NCBI RefSeq assembly: GCF_019320115.1
Contig: NC_089584.1
Location: 105,825,111-105,889,110 of the forward strand
Origin: Miscanthus floridulus
Lineage: Eukaryota; Streptophyta; Magnoliopsida; Poales; Poaceae
Reading direction: 5' to 3'
DNA length: 64,000 bases
Shown here: piece after piece, positions 35,636-48,800 of the stretch
Position numbering within the stretch: the first letter of the stretch is position 1
Layout: every line of letters starts with the position of its first letter
The notes under the pieces: model-generated
What the model saw: only the letters and a program-made list of their open reading frames with translations
Databases searched by the model: none
What the model was told of the DNA's origin: nothing
Made by a program: the position numbers and the translations under genes

Positions 35636-36850
35636 TTATCTAGGCCTTAATTCATCAACATCCATGTTCTTCATGGCATTTAAAAGTTGAATACCTCTAA
35701 CAACTTCCAAGTTCTCATTCTCATGTCGGGAACCCTTGGTTTCATCAAATTCAACGTCATGCACTTCTTCAAGAGTACCACTTTCCAAATTCCAAACTCT
35801 ATATGCTTTGCTAGTAGTGGAGTATCCACGTAAGAGCCCTTCATCATATTTTTTATCAAACTTGCCTAATCTAGTGCCTTTCTTCAAGATATAGCATTTG
35901 CAACAAAAGACCCGAAATGTTGGGCTTTCTACCATTCAAGAGCTCATAGGGTGTCTTCTCTTTCAATGGGTGACAATACAAGCGGTTGCCACAATAGCAA
36001 GCCATGTTGATAGCTTTGGCCCAAAAGGATTGACTCACATTGTACTCACTAAGCAAAGACCTTGCCATATCAATAAGTGTTCTATTCTTCCTCTCAACAA
36101 GGCCATTTGATTGTGGAGTGTACTTGGCCAAGAGTTGATGTCTAATTCCAAACTCATTACATAACTCATCAATTCTAGTGTTCTTGAACTCACTACCATT
36201 GTCACTTCTAACCCTCTTGATGGTTGTTTCAAACTCATTGTGTATGCCCTTGACAAATGATTTGAATGTTGTAAATGCATCACTCTTGTCTACTAGAAAG
36301 AATACCCAAGTGTATCTTGTATAGTCATCCACTATCACAAAGCCATATTTGTTTCCACCGATGCTAGTGTATTGTGTTGGCCCAAATAAATCCATGTGCA
36401 ATAAATCAAATGCTTTACTAGTGCTCATCATGCTTTTCTTAGGATGGGTGTTTTAAACTTGTTTGCTGGCTTGACAAGAGCTACAAAGCTTGTCCTTCTT
36501 AAACACAACATCTTTCAAGCCTCTAACCAAGTCATGCTTAAACAATCTATTCAATTGTTTCATTTCAACATGACCAAGCCTTCTATGCCATAACCAACCC
36601 ATACTAGACTTAGTGAATAAGCATGTTGACAATTGAGCTTCACTAGCATTAAAATCAACCAAGTATAGATTCTCATATCTAAAGCCTTTGAAGATCAAAT
36701 TAGAGCCATCTACACTTATGATCTCTACATCATCTACCCTAAATATGCATTTGAATCTAAGATCACACAATTGAGCCACAGATAGCAAATTAAAGTTCAA
36801 GCTTTCAACTAGCAACATATTGGATATGCTCAAGTCATTGGATATTGCAA
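35636..36850 (-). pseudogene. Element B GAG-pre-integrase and integrase, broken
   Basis: From 36833 the frame reads ESLNFNLLSVAQLCD, then WHRRLGHVEMKQLNRL and CSSCQASKQV (the zinc-binding pre-integrase block). After a stop near 36453 the integrase core follows, with DLLHMDLFGP, RSDNGSEF and NGLVERKNRT, which supply the D, D and E of the catalytic triad. A frameshift near 35935 leads into the C-terminal domain (VFCCKCYILKKGTRLGKFD, YSTTSKAYRVWN). Integrase inserts the DNA copy. The upstream protease segment is separated from it by the 36857-41846 insertion. Confidence 0.87.
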
Positions 36851-36856
36851 TCTTAG

Positions 36857-37687
36857 CAAGACATCACTACTTCATCGCATACAAGCCAAGGAGAGGTGGA
36901 GGTCCAGCATGGGTGTCCAATTCATCTTTTTCATGGTGGAAGCCCAGTCCAACTCAAGTTCGAGTCCAGCTCGGGCTTTAGGACTAGTCCACCTTAAACT
37001 GGTCACCCAGGATGCATCCGGACTCCGTTTTCGACGATCCACATATGGTTGGAAAGATAATTTGATAACGAAGCCATTCCAGGTAGTTTCACATCAAAAG
37101 ACCTTCAGAATAAACAGGAATCATCGAAACAAGTCAGTGTCTAGAATCTATTAGGGTGCTGCGACACCCTCTTTTGGTCCATTTGACCGTGTATCGTGTT
37201 TGGGCCTATTAGGGGGCGCGTCTAGGGGGGTGACGCCCAAGACTCTATAAATAACAGTCGTCACTCTCCTTAGGGTTTGTGTTTTGTTTAGTTCTTGATT
37301 TCCTCGTGAAACAGACATCGTTTTGCTGCAACTATCGCCGCCAAGGCCGTTTGCTGTGAACCAGGGCCCCAGTTCTTGTTCTTGTTCACCTGTGGCGATT
37401 AGTCCTTTTGAATAAATACTTGAACTCCTTCTTATTTTCATAAGCCTCATATTTATTTGCAATTTTAGATTGCATTCATCCTATTCTTGCTTGTGTTCTC
37501 GATTCGCTTACAGGAAAGCCTTCTCGGCAAGGTCAATCGCGTTCGCGCGGTTGATAACCAACGGAGCAGTGGTGTAATGGTTGCGGGGGTCCGAATCAGT
37601 CTTGGTTCGAAGCCTAGATCATGAACGTCGAGTCTCTACCAATAGACGCTATCATACCTTTCAGAAGATCGGGCCTAGTCTACATCA
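36857..37687 (+). repeat. Left LTR of gag-only gypsy-like element
   Basis: It matches 41012-41846. A TATA-like CTATAAATA lies at about 37243-37251. Near the 3-prime end is a tRNA-like pair of words, TGGTGTAATGG (about 37569) and GGTTCGAAGCC (about 37604), the latter a perfect B-box match. The 5-prime tip is eroded compared with the right LTR, which begins TGATGAGGACAACAC. Confidence 0.85.
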
Positions 37688-38925
37688 AGTGGTATCAGAG
37701 ACCTTGTTGCTCGTTAGGTATAACTTTGTTTTCCCCTTTAGATTGTTACTGTTTTTGCATTACCTATAGTCCACAAAAAGTCAAAAAAAATATATACATA
37801 GTCACATATTCCCTATCCTATAGTCTCATTGCACCGTGCAATTTTGTCTCTGTTTCGCGTTGTTGAGTTTGTGCCCTAGGTCAAGTTTTTGTTGTTGGTT
37901 TTAGATCGTTTTTGAGTCCAGTTTGAGTTTTCCCCTTTGTTTTTCATCATAATCCATGAACATCTCCAAGTCTTGTTGAGTTTCCTTTGTATTCATCAAA
38001 CCCTAGTCCACACCATCTTATTTGTTATACTTGTCTTCACCGTTTCCATCAAATCCTTGCTGCCGTGACTAATTTTGCGCGCATTGTTCCCGTTTTGTCC
38101 TCTAATTCGGAGTCCATTTTTAAAACTGTCCCATACGAACTCGGATTTTGACATTCCATATATCAAAATCGATCAGAAATTTTTTTTGGATCCGTCCATC
38201 CCTTGCCTTCTTAGGGTCAGAGATTTTTATTTTGGTCAAAAAGTGGTCACAAGATCCTCTTTTCGTGGTCACAAGGTCTTTGTCGATTTCGAGCACATCT
38301 TCTAAAATTTCCACAGGCCACGTCTTTCACTTGTTAAACTCATATTTTCTTTGGTTACTTCTTTTGTGCTCCTAAGTGAAGAAAAAATATCAAAAAAATA
38401 AAAAGAAAAAGTCAAAGAATCCCCAAAAAACAACGACAACCCAAAAATAGAGAAAAAAGAGGGGCAAAAGTGGAACAATATCTAGAGGAGCACATAGAGA
38501 GCGCCATTTGAGCTGTGTTTACGTGTGCTGATTTCTACCTTGTTCCTAATCATATTCTTGTTGTTCACATCACTTGATACATCTGGTACTTGGAACGTGA
38601 GTAGGCCAGCAACTAAGACAAGTACTTGGGATACTTATTTAGCTTTGCTATTCAGTTGCGAATATTGTTTTTCCTTGCTACTATATTGTGCCTATCCAAG
38701 CTCCACTTTCTTCTAACCAAGTACAGGTTCGCCTTGCAACTGTTACATTTAAGCTACAATGGTATCACAGTCACCGACCGATTGCACCGCCTGTTGCTTT
38801 GGTAAGAACACTTGTAAGACCATGATAAGACACTTGAGAGTTGAGTGCCTTATTTTTCCTTGTCCACAACCTAAGTAGTTGGTAGGGATAATACTATTTG
38901 TGTTGTCTTTTCCTTTCTACTAACC

Positions 38926-40847
38926 ATGTCAGGAAAAGCCAGAGGCAGTGACCAAGGAAACGAGGACGCACCTACAGATTTCAATGACTGTGTTTCTAAG
39001 AATGAGCTTCATGCCGTTCTTGATGACAAGTTCAATGAGATCCTTCAACAAATCACCAATTTGGCCAAGAGGATTGAAGATGATGAACAACGACATCCTG
39101 AACCACGTCCTGAAGATGATGATGATGATCTCTCTGAGGAGGACGATGGCGACACGGAGGCTAAAGCCGAAGCTCAACAACGTGCTGAGGATGCACGTAA
39201 CCGTAATCGGTTGAACTTTAACCGACGTAGTATGGGAGGTAACAACCAAGGTAATAATGATCCTTTCTCTAAAACCAAGTTTAAGATACCTCCTTTTTCT
39301 GGTTCTACTGATCCTGAAGCATATTTAGATTGGGAGATGGCTGTAGATCAAAAATTTAGCTCCCATCAAGTACCTGAAGAATATAGAGTTAGACTTGCTA
39401 CTAGTGAGTTTACTAGTTTTGCTCTTTTCTGGTGGAATGATATTTGCAATAATGCTAATGCTAATGCTCAAATACCTCAAACCTAGACTGTACTTAAATG
39501 ACGAATGAAATTGAGATTTGTTCCTCCATACTATCAGCGTGATCTATGATGAAAACTGCAACGTTTAAATCAAGGTAGAAAAACTGTTGAGGAATATTAT
39601 CAGGAGCTTTTAATTGGTCTAGCACATAGTAACATACAAGAGGATGATATGGATAAGTGTTCTAGATTTTTGGAGGTTTGCGTCGTGAAATACATGATGT
39701 TCTTGACTATAAAGAATGGACTAGATTTTCCCAATTATATCATTATGCTATTAAAGCTGAAAGGGAAGTACAGGGACGACAACCTAGGCGATCCATGACT
39801 CCATCCGTGACTCCATCTCCATCCATTCCTTCATGTCCAACTGAGGTGAGTAAATTTTCTAATGTGCAGACACCACCAGCGCCTATAAAGAAGAGTTCTC
39901 CTATCACACCTCCTTCTAGTGGATCTGCTACACCTTCCTCTAGCAGCTCTTCTAAAGTTGTGTGCCACCGCTGCAAGGGCATGGGACATATTGCTAAAGA
40001 ATGCCCCAGCAAACGCGCATATATTGCTACTGATGATGGTGGGTATGCTAGTGCTAGTGATGAAGAGAATGAATTTGCACTTGCAACTGATCTTTATGCA
40101 GATAAATTTGCGGATAGTGCTGACGATCCTGATGAGGTAATTGATAGTGTGGCATGCACTGCAGACTACAAATCAATCCTTGTTCAGCGTGTTTTAAGTA
40201 CACAAGTTGAGCCAGTAGACAAGCTACAACGCCATAATTTGTTTCAAATGTTCCTCATTGTCAATAATTTCCATGTTCGTGCTATAATTGATGGAGGGAG
40301 CAGCAATAACTTGGTAAGTTCTGAGCTTGTCAAGACTCTTGGTTTATCTACACGTACTCTTCCACATTCATACCATGTTCAGTGGTTCAACAATAGTGGT
40401 AAGGCAAAGGTAACACAATCTGCTCATATGTATTTTTCTATCGAGTCATACCATGATTATGCTGATTTTAATATTGTGCCTATGCAAGCTTGTTCACTTT
40501 TGTTAGGCTGCCCTTGGCAATATGATAATAATGCTCTACATCATGGTAGGCAAAATAGATATACTTTTATGTTTAAAGGAAAGACCATTGCTTTACTTCC
40601 TTTAACGCCTGCTGAAATTGTGCAATATGAAAAGGAACTTGCTGAAAAGAAAAAGAAAGGCCTTGATAATGACTCTAGCAAACCAATAAATGAACCTTCA
40701 AGTAACATGAAAGAAGTTTTATTTGCTCTAAAATCTGTTCTTGCTGTTCATGATGAACCATATTATGCTCTAACTTGTACATCGCCTATATGTTCACTTG
40801 GTCCTACTCCTAGTGCTATGCCTTTTGTTGGTACTAACCTTTTGTAG
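38926..40847 (+). pseudogene. gag-protease gene of the gag-only element, broken
   Basis: An ATG at 38926 starts an acidic N-terminal part, then the retrotransposon gag domain (DPEAYLDWEMAVDQKF, FALFWWNDICN). Stops follow at 39484 (TAG for an expected Trp), near 39499 and at about 39547 (TGA codons where Arg is expected), and a one-base deletion in a T-run near 39668 shifts the frame. The rest (39678-40847) has a CCHC knuckle CHRCKGMGHIAKEC (about 39963) and an aspartic protease site, VRAIIDGGSSNNLVS (about 40278), with the LLLGCPWQYD block. It ends at TAG 40845-40847 with no pol. Confidence 0.85.
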
Positions 40848-41011
40848 GAGAAGGAGGATGAATTCCCAATAGGGAAGCCACCATGGCAGCCGCCTTTGCA
40901 AAGGATGGGGCGCCAAGATGAACATCTTCTTCTAGAACCATCGTTGCTGTCATCTAATGGAGGAGACGATCTACTTCAGTCGAGGTCGACTTCAATTCAA
41001 GGAAGGGAGGA

Positions 41012-41846
41012 TGATGAGGACAACACTACTTCATCGCATACAAGCCAAGGAGAGGAGGAGGTCCAGCATGGGCGTCCAATTCATCTTTTTCATGGTGGAA
41101 GCCTAGTCCAACTCAAGTTCGAGTCCAGCTCGGGCTCCAGGACCAGTCTGCCTTAAACTGGTCACCTAGGACTCATCTAGACTCTGTTTTCGATGATCCA
41201 CATATGGCTGGAAAGCTAATTTCATAAGGAAGGCAATCCAAGTGGTTTCACATCAAAAGACCTTCGGAGTCAATAGGAATCATTGAAACAAGTCAGAGTC
41301 TAGAATCTATTAGGGTGCTGTGACACCCTCTTTTGGTCCGTTGGACCGTGTATCGTGTTTGGGCCCATTAGGGGGCGCATCTAGGGGGGTGACGCCCAAG
41401 ACTCTATAAATACCAGCTGTCGCTCTCCTTAGGGTTTGAGTTTTATTTAGTTCTTGATTTCCTCGTAAAACAGACATCGTTTTGCTGCAACTATCGCCGC
41501 CAAGGCCATTTGCTGTGAACTAGGGCCCTAGTTTTTGTTCTTGTTCGCCTATGGCGATTAGTCCTTTTGAATATAGACTTGAACTCCTTCTTATTTTCAT
41601 AAGCCTCATATTTATTTGCAATTTTAGATTGCGTTCATCCCATTCTTGCTTTTGTTCTTGATTCGCTTGTAGGAAAGCCTTCTCGGCGAGGTCAATCGCG
41701 TTCGCGTAGTTGATAACCAACGGAGCAGTGGTGCAACGGTTGCAGGGGTCTAAATTAGTCTTGGTTCAAAGCCTAGATCATGAATGTCGAGTCTCCACCA
41801 ATCGACGCTATCATACCTTTCGGAAGATCGGGCCTAGTCTACATCA
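41012..41846 (+). repeat. Right LTR of gag-only gypsy-like element
   Basis: It starts TGATGAGGACAACAC directly after the purine tract and ends CTACATCA at 41846. It has the TATA-like word at about 41402, and its tRNA-like B box is GGTTCAAAGCC, with one change from the left copy. Confidence 0.88.
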
Positions 41847-41851
41847 CTTAC

Positions 41852-44032
41852 CAAGCCCTTTGACCTTGTATTTGCCATTATCACCAAATATAATACTATC
41901 ATAACCATCATTGCCATTGGTATTGAATGAGTTGAACATTCTTGCATCACCGGTCATGTATTGAGTGCACCCACTATCAAGAACCCAATGCCTTCCTCCG
42001 ACTTTGTAATTGACCTACAAAAGAAGATCAATTCCTTTTAGGTACCCAAACTTGCTTGGGTCCTTGAAGCTTAGTTACTAAGCTCTTTGGCACCCAAATG
42101 GCTTTCTTCTTTGAGCCCATCCATGGTGCACCAATGAACTTAGCCTTCACACCATTTGACCCTTAGTAATCACATAGAAAGAATCAAGCTTAATTGAGGA
42201 TACATTGGCTTGTGGCTTCTTTTTCATGCACTTTTGCTCTACATGACCAACTTGCTTGCAACTAGTGTAAAACCAACCATTGTTCTTTACAAAACTAGTC
42301 TTGTGAGGAGCAAAGGCTGCCTTGCCTTTCTTGGAGGTATAGCCCAATCCCTCTTTGTAGAGAGAAGCTCTTTGGCTACCCAAGCACATAAGCAAGCGGT
42401 CCTCACCACCATAGGCTTTAGCTAAGGTGTGATTGAGCTCTTTTACCTCCTTCTTGAGTGTCTCATTCTCAACCATTAGTGATGCATCACAAGTGAAACC
42501 ATCAATACTAGATGAGGTAGAAGTGGATGTGCTACAAGAAGGGTTAGTGGGAACAACAATGATAGGCTTATATGATGATTCTTCAATTATGTCACATGTT
42601 AAGCCTACTTCACATGTTACAACATGCTTCTTCTCATTTTGCTCATTAAGTAGAGAGGAATGAGCTTTTTCAAGCTTCTTGTGAACCTTGCAAAGCTCCT
42701 CATGGTCTTCCTTTAGACTCTCATGAGATGCATTGAGCTCATTAAAGGCTTGCTTAAGGGCTTTTAGTTCCTTACGCAAGCTTTTGCATTCCCTTATCTT
42801 AATGTCAAAATGTTCCTTAGCGTCATCTAATATGTTAAGTAGTTCATCTTTAGTAGGTTCATCATCATCACTATCACTTTTATTTTCATTTTCGTTATCA
42901 TGGTCCTCATCATCGCACTCATCATCAGATTGTACCTTAGTGGCCTTAGCCATGAAGCATGATGGAGTGTCAAAGAGAGAAGGCTTCTCATTGATAGCAA
43001 TGCTTGCAAGAGCCTTCTTGTTGGTGGTCTTGTCATCATCACTATCATCATCATCTTAACTTGAGGAAGCATCACTATCCAAGTGACCACATATGAACCA
43101 CCCTTCTTCTTCTTGAAGGTCATCTTCTCCTTCTTCTCTTTCTTTTCCTTCTTGTCCTTCTTGCTCTTCTTGTCCTCATCATTATTGTCGCTATTATATG
43201 GGCATTGAACAATAAGATGATCCTTGCTTCCACACTTGAAGCACCTCCTTGACTCTTTTTTGTTCTTGGATGAAGACTTCTTTCTTCTATCACGGTAGCC
43301 TTTCTTCACCATGAACTTGCCAAATCTCTTGACAAAGAGAGAGTCATCTTCTCATCATCATCATCATCATCTTCCCATGAGCCATCATCTTCACTTGATG
43401 TATCTTGCTTGGCCTTCCCCTTAGATGATGTGGCTTTGAATGCCACACTCTTCTTATCATCCTTCTTCTCATCTTTCTTCTCCTTTTCTTCCTTCTCATC
43501 ATCATCTCTATAAGTGTCATAGGTCATCACATCTCCCAACACTTGATTGGTGTCATGGTGTCCAAATCACTCCTCACTAGCAAGGTGACCAACATACCAA
43601 ACCTTGTGGGTAAATATCTCAAGAACTTATGGGAGAAGTCCTTGTCCTTCACTTCTTCTCCAAGTGCTTTGAGATCATTGACAAGCACTTGAAGCCTATG
43701 GAACATCTCTAGCACACTTTCATCACTTTCATCATCCTTCATCTTAAAACTAACAAACTTCTCCTTGAGGATGTATGCCTTGGCACCCTTCACGGCTTGA
43801 GTTCCCTCAAATATTCTTCCAACTTCTTCCTAGCTTCATGAGCCATCTCAATGTTCTTGATTTGCTCAAATGTTCTCTCATCAATAGCATCATGAATGGC
43901 ACTAAGAGCAATGCCATTATTTTGGAGAAGCACTTCTTCGGCCGTGGTGGGATTCTCTAGATCGGCTATCTCAATTTTGGTCTCCACCAACTTCCAAACT
44001 CTTCTATTGATTGACTTGATATATGATGTCAT
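41852..44032 (-). pseudogene. Element B gag and protease, broken
   Basis: From 44032 the minus strand reads the copia gag UBN2 domain (IKSINRRVWKLVE, NGIALSAIHDAIDE, EMAHEARKKLEEYL; then FHRLQVLVNDLKALGEEV and LRYLPTRFGMLVTLLV). A CCHC knuckle CFKCGSKDHLIVQC is at about 43240, followed by a lysine-rich part. A coiled coil (42953-42147) ends with KKGKAAFAPHKTSFVKNNGWFY. The protease piece with DSGC-type and HMTG-type residues is at 41990-41870. Frames shift at several points (43790, 43527, 43306, 42827). Confidence 0.8.
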
Positions 44033-44147
44033 CTTAGCCTTCTAATAAGGATAGTTTGTGCCATCAAATTGGGGTGGCTTCTTGGTGTTGTTGACTTGAG
44101 CCATTTTAACACCAAAGGTTGTTAAGCCTCAAATCATGGTGACCACG

Positions 44148-44159
44148 GCTCTGATACCA
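44148..44159 (-). other. Element B primer binding site
   Basis: On the minus strand TGGTATCAGAGC, the usual plant tRNA-Met site, two bases from the right LTR start at 44162. Confidence 0.85.
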
Positions 44160-44161
44160 TT

Positions 44162-45813
44162 TGAAAGGTCCTAATGGCTAGAGGGGGTGAATAGCCTATA
44201 AAATTTCTACAACAACACTAAACAAAAAGGTTAGACAATTATGAGGCGAAGCAAATATTGTGCTAGCCTACTAAAATGCAACCCACCTACCACAATTCTA
44301 GTCCTTATGATCTCTAGGCACACAAAAGCTATGTCACTACACTAAGTGAACTCTCAATGACTAACTAAAGAGACTCACTAACCGCTAGATACGACACAAG
44401 CTAGCTCTCAAAACTAATTACACTATAGAGCTTAGCTACACTATGAATGTAAATACACAAGTGGTTGAGATGTTTATACCACCATGTAGAGAGGTGTGCC
44501 AATCACAAGATGAAGCCAATCAATTACAATAGAGTCTCGGTGACAAGAGGTGACATAATGAATTTTCACCGAGGTTCACTTGCTTGCCGGCAAGCTACTC
44601 CCCATTGTGGTGATACACTCACTTGGAGGTTCACGCACTAATTGGCATCACACGCCAAACCCACAATAGGGTGCCACACAACCAACACAAGGTGAGGATC
44701 ACACAAGCCATAGCAATCCACTAGAGTACCTTTTGGCTCTCCATCGGGGAAAGGTCAAGAACCCCTCACAATCACCATGATCGGAGCTGGAGACAAGCAC
44801 CTTCCTCCACTCAATGATCCTCGCTGCACCAAGCCATCTAGGTGGCAGCAAGCACCAAGAGTAACAAGCAAAATCCATAGCAAAACACGAATACCAAGTG
44901 CCTCTAGATGCAATCACTCAAGCAATACACTTAGATTCACTCCCAATTTCACAAAGATGATCAACCTATGATAGAGATGAATGGGAGGGCTTTGGCTAAG
45001 CTCACAAGGTTGCTATGTCAATACAAATAGCCAAGAGAGTGAGCTTGAGCTGGCCATAGGGCTTAAATAGAAGCCCCCAAGAAATAGAGCCATTGGGCTC
45101 TCACTTCAGCCCAACTTAGGGTGACCGAACGCACCGATTAGATCAATCGAACACACCAGCCCTAGTGTCCGGTCATCGATCGCCGTCCACGTGTCCCCTG
45201 AGTTTAACCTCATGTGTATGATTTTAACAGTCAACTTGCTTCCTCGCGTGTGTTAAAGAATGACTGAACTCACCAGCGAATGACCTAACTCGGTCGCGCT
45301 GTGTCATATCAGTTCAACACCACGCGCTTCCAACTAATGACCGGTCACACCGGTGCTCATGACTACACGGCGTCAGGTTGTTTCCAGAGAGGTTCTAGAG
45401 CACCCAAACAGTGATCGGACGCGTCCAATGCACCTCGATCGAATGCTGGTCAGTGTTCGGTGCAACACCCTAAGCCGTGCTACCATGGTTTCTACTGATC
45501 GGACTCACCAGGCCTATGTCTGGTCACTTCATGGCCTGAGTCCAGTCACTGTAAAATAGTGAACACTAACTCCTCCACTTAACCTACTTCTCCACCCTTG
45601 CTCAAATGTGCCAACCACCAAGTGTATCACCTTATGCATGTGTGTTAGCATATTTTAACAAGCATTTTCAAGGGTATTAGCACTTCACTAGATCTAAATG
45701 CATATGCAATGAGTTTGAACATCTAGTGGCACTTTGAAAACCACACTTTGATATGAGTTTCAACCCTCTTAATAGTACATCTATCGATCCTAAATGTGAT
45801 CTCACTCGCTAAG
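44162..45813 (-). repeat. Element B 5-prime LTR (right), cut by element C
   Basis: It begins TGAAAGGTCCTAATGGC at 44162 and follows the left LTR to CACTCGCTAAG, equivalent to about 32075. There element C starts. About 240 bp of this LTR should lie beyond elements C and D, outside the window. The last bases CTAAG (45809-45813) are the probable target duplication of C. Confidence 0.88.
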
Positions 45814-48800
45814 TGTAACAGAACCGACCAATTATATAAGATTAAGTAAGGAAAATCTTCTGCCGAAGCAGATAATTCAGCAAACTTAAGCCTGTATAAC
45901 CCGGTAGTCCATGAAACCATGAAGGATTTCAAACCAATCGACATACAAATGAAGATCATACAAGTTTAGCAAATACCGTCACATGTTACATAAAGTTTGC
46001 AATGACAGTAGGATACATCAGAGTTTGGAATATAAAGTTATTACAAACCAGGTTCAATCTGAAATAGCGGAAGCAAATAGTTTTGAAGTCACACATACAC
46101 ACTTTTAGTTCAGATACAGTGCTAGTAGGCAGTCATCTCCAACAAAAGCATCAGATGAGAGATACGGAGTGACCATTGCCCTTGGTCCTAGTTGTCAGCC
46201 ATCACCGGGTACAGGCAGTTAATGCAATAGCCGTAGTACATTTGACCATCTACAACAACAATGGGAACAACGCCCTGAGTACAAGAAGGTACTCAGCTAG
46301 ACTTATCCGTCTTAAACCAAAATAAAGCGACACCAAGGATTATGCAAGGCTTTCTTTAGTGGGCTAGCTAACTTGTTTGCGAAAAGAATAAGCTATCATA
46401 AAGAAACCATTTTAAATACTTTGCATCATCTTTATTATAACCTATCCATCTAGGTAAGCACCTGTACTATAGCAATCACTTGATTAGCCAATAACATCCC
46501 ATTACCAATTTAGATTTAGCATATCCCATACCATCCAGATAACCATCATTGTTCCATAATAATTACTACGATGCCATAGCTCAAGTCAAGTGCTCACTAT
46601 CCAGGAGCGATGGCGATTCGAATCGATTCCAAACCAGCTGGTGATTTATTCCTCACACAAACCATGCTTCCCTTGCTAGGGTAGCTTAGATCACCAAGGA
46701 TACTATTCAGGTAGCCGCGGGACAATCTGGGGCTGCAGTACCCAGGGACCGCCCGACTGCTAGGAATCAGGGCACACCTGCCCTTGGGCTCACTCTTCGC
46801 GTCCCTGTCATACCCCCATCAGCACCAATACGTGCACCCGTGTAGATCCCGGCCCAAATAGTGTCACTAGCTTCACGGTCGAAAGGTACTTTATTCGGCG
46901 AGCTAAATGTGAGGCATGCGTTCAACATGACAAAAGGGACGAGCAACGATCGGTCCTTAATCGACACAGATGGAAACTAACAGCACCCCAGAACCCTGTC
47001 TAGTTGCCTCTAACTTTTTCTGTCTGGTCTCCAATTATCCATCACACATGGTTAATTTCAGGATATCATTCTTTCCATAGCTAAATTCTTCCAGTAACCA
47101 CCTATAATGTAGGTGACCGGATATCACCGATCGCTACCGGTCTAAGCAAGGCTAAGCAGTTATTCAATCCTGACCTAACAGGGTAACAAGGTAGTAAGGT
47201 AGGCAAGGATAGTCATAAATGCATCAACGGTTTCAATCAACTCCTACCACTTAATGCAACAATATATAAACTCATATATATAGAAAGAATTGCTTTTATA
47301 AATTAGGAGACTTAGAATGCTCCGGGGCTTGCCTCGTTCGAACGAACTAGGTTGATGATCCATGCACTCGGGCAAGTCCTCTCCGGCTGCTCTTCCTTGA
47401 GCACCTCCTGTGCCTGGACTTCTTGTGGATCTGTCCCGGTCTGCTCTTCCTGAACTACTGCTAGCAACTCCTCCTGCGATCCTATATGATGCAGATGTAT
47501 GAGTGCTAATGCATAGGTGCATCGAAGAGATGACATGTAATGATCATGATATATGAAATGTAGATGAACATGTTTAACTTTATTGGACATAGTAGAAGTA
47601 AAGCCCTTCTACAAGGTAGCCAACATCATCCAAGAACATGTACTACTATACCACTACTACAACCATGGTACTAACATGCCAAGTCACCACAGCAAGTTAA
47701 GGTGCTTCAAAGATACACCAAAGCAAACATTATTAACTAATCATGCATTAAAGAAGATTTGTTTCTTTCATTTTAAACTAGGAATACAATAGCAACATAT
47801 ATTTCTAGTGCTCATAAAAATCGAAGAAAATTACAGTAGCATAGTACTACTCTAAGTAGTCTACCATAAAATTTTCATTGCATTTAGATAAGTATAACAA
47901 CCTACACAAAAATGACAAGCTATGGTGGATAATTGAGCATGAAAATACTTTGTACTACGAAAAGCGTCAAACAACAGATTTGGTATTTTTCCCATGATCT
48001 ACATAGCATACAATCACTGTACAAAAAGTTTCACCAACATGTATTATTCATATTTTTAGCCCTAGCAATTTTACAAGAAATCAGCAATTAATACACATAA
48101 CATACCTAGCCATATTTTTCCACATAACATGCATGACATATATTTTTCACAGAAAGTACATCTCAAGAATAGATAAACCAAATTGGACTCATATTTTTCT
48201 GATACATATAGGATTTACTAAACATTTCACAAGATATCAGCAATATCAAGAATTAAATAAAGCTCTACATTAAAGTATCTCAAAAATGACATGCAATATT
48301 TTTATCATATAGATCTGGTGACAAGGAACACAACAAAATTTGTTTCATCTATTTTGGAGCAATATAACTTGAGCTAGACATTTTACAAGCTTTTTAATCA
48401 ATTTTTGAAATCATTTTCTTTAAAACTGAAATTCCACCGAACCCTAATCTGCTAGGTGCACCCGGTGCAGTGCACCTAGAGGTGCTGCCACGCGGGACCC
48501 ATGGTCAAGCCAGGCCCATGTGTCAGCCAGAGCCGAGGCAGGGGCCGCCGTTGACCGGCCGGCTTTCACCGCTGGTGAGGTCACCACCAGCGGCTTCACG
48601 CTATGAGGCGGACCCGATGCGTCAAGAGCGGGCACTGGAGGAGCTCGGAAGTGAGCTCGCTGGCACGCATGGCGGTGCGGCGGCGCGGCATGCCCACGTG
48701 CAGGCACTTCCCAGCCACAGCAAGGCACGGGGAGGCGCGCACGAGGTTCGCAAGGGCAAGGCGGTGCTAACGCGCGTGAAATCGGAAGAAGAAAGGGAGC

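Larger units (their letters stand above)
36857..41846 (+). mobile_element. Non-autonomous gypsy-like LTR element with gag and protease only
   Basis: LTRs lie at 36857-37687 and 41012-41846. A primer site TGGTATCAGAG (37690-37700) follows the left LTR and a purine tract GGAAGGGAGGA (41001-41011) precedes the right LTR. It sits inside the element B polyprotein, whose frame reads GLAK/IAISND across the left flank and VKGLGK on the right. The flanking CTTAG (36852-36856) and CTTAC (41847-41851) are the likely target duplication with one change. No RT, RNase H or integrase is present in the 3.3-kb interior. The LTRs differ at many positions, so it is not recent. Confidence 0.88.
30661..45813 (-). 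mobile_element. SIRE-like copia element B, old, interrupted by two insertions and cut by element C
   Basis: The LTR pair is 30661-32313 (left, lacking the first 237 bp found in the right copy) and 44162-45813 (right, cut by element C). A primer site (minus strand TGGTATCAGAGC, 44148-44159) lies next to the right LTR and a polypurine tract next to the left one, so transcription runs right to left. Gag, integrase, reverse transcriptase and RNase H are recognisable but broken. A solo LTR (32657-32997) and a gag-only gypsy-like element (36857-41846) sit inside it. Confidence 0.9.

Noticed and set aside
42433..43059. Plus-strand serine-rich ORFs
   Set aside because: They are antisense shadows of the lysine- and aspartate-rich gag of element B.
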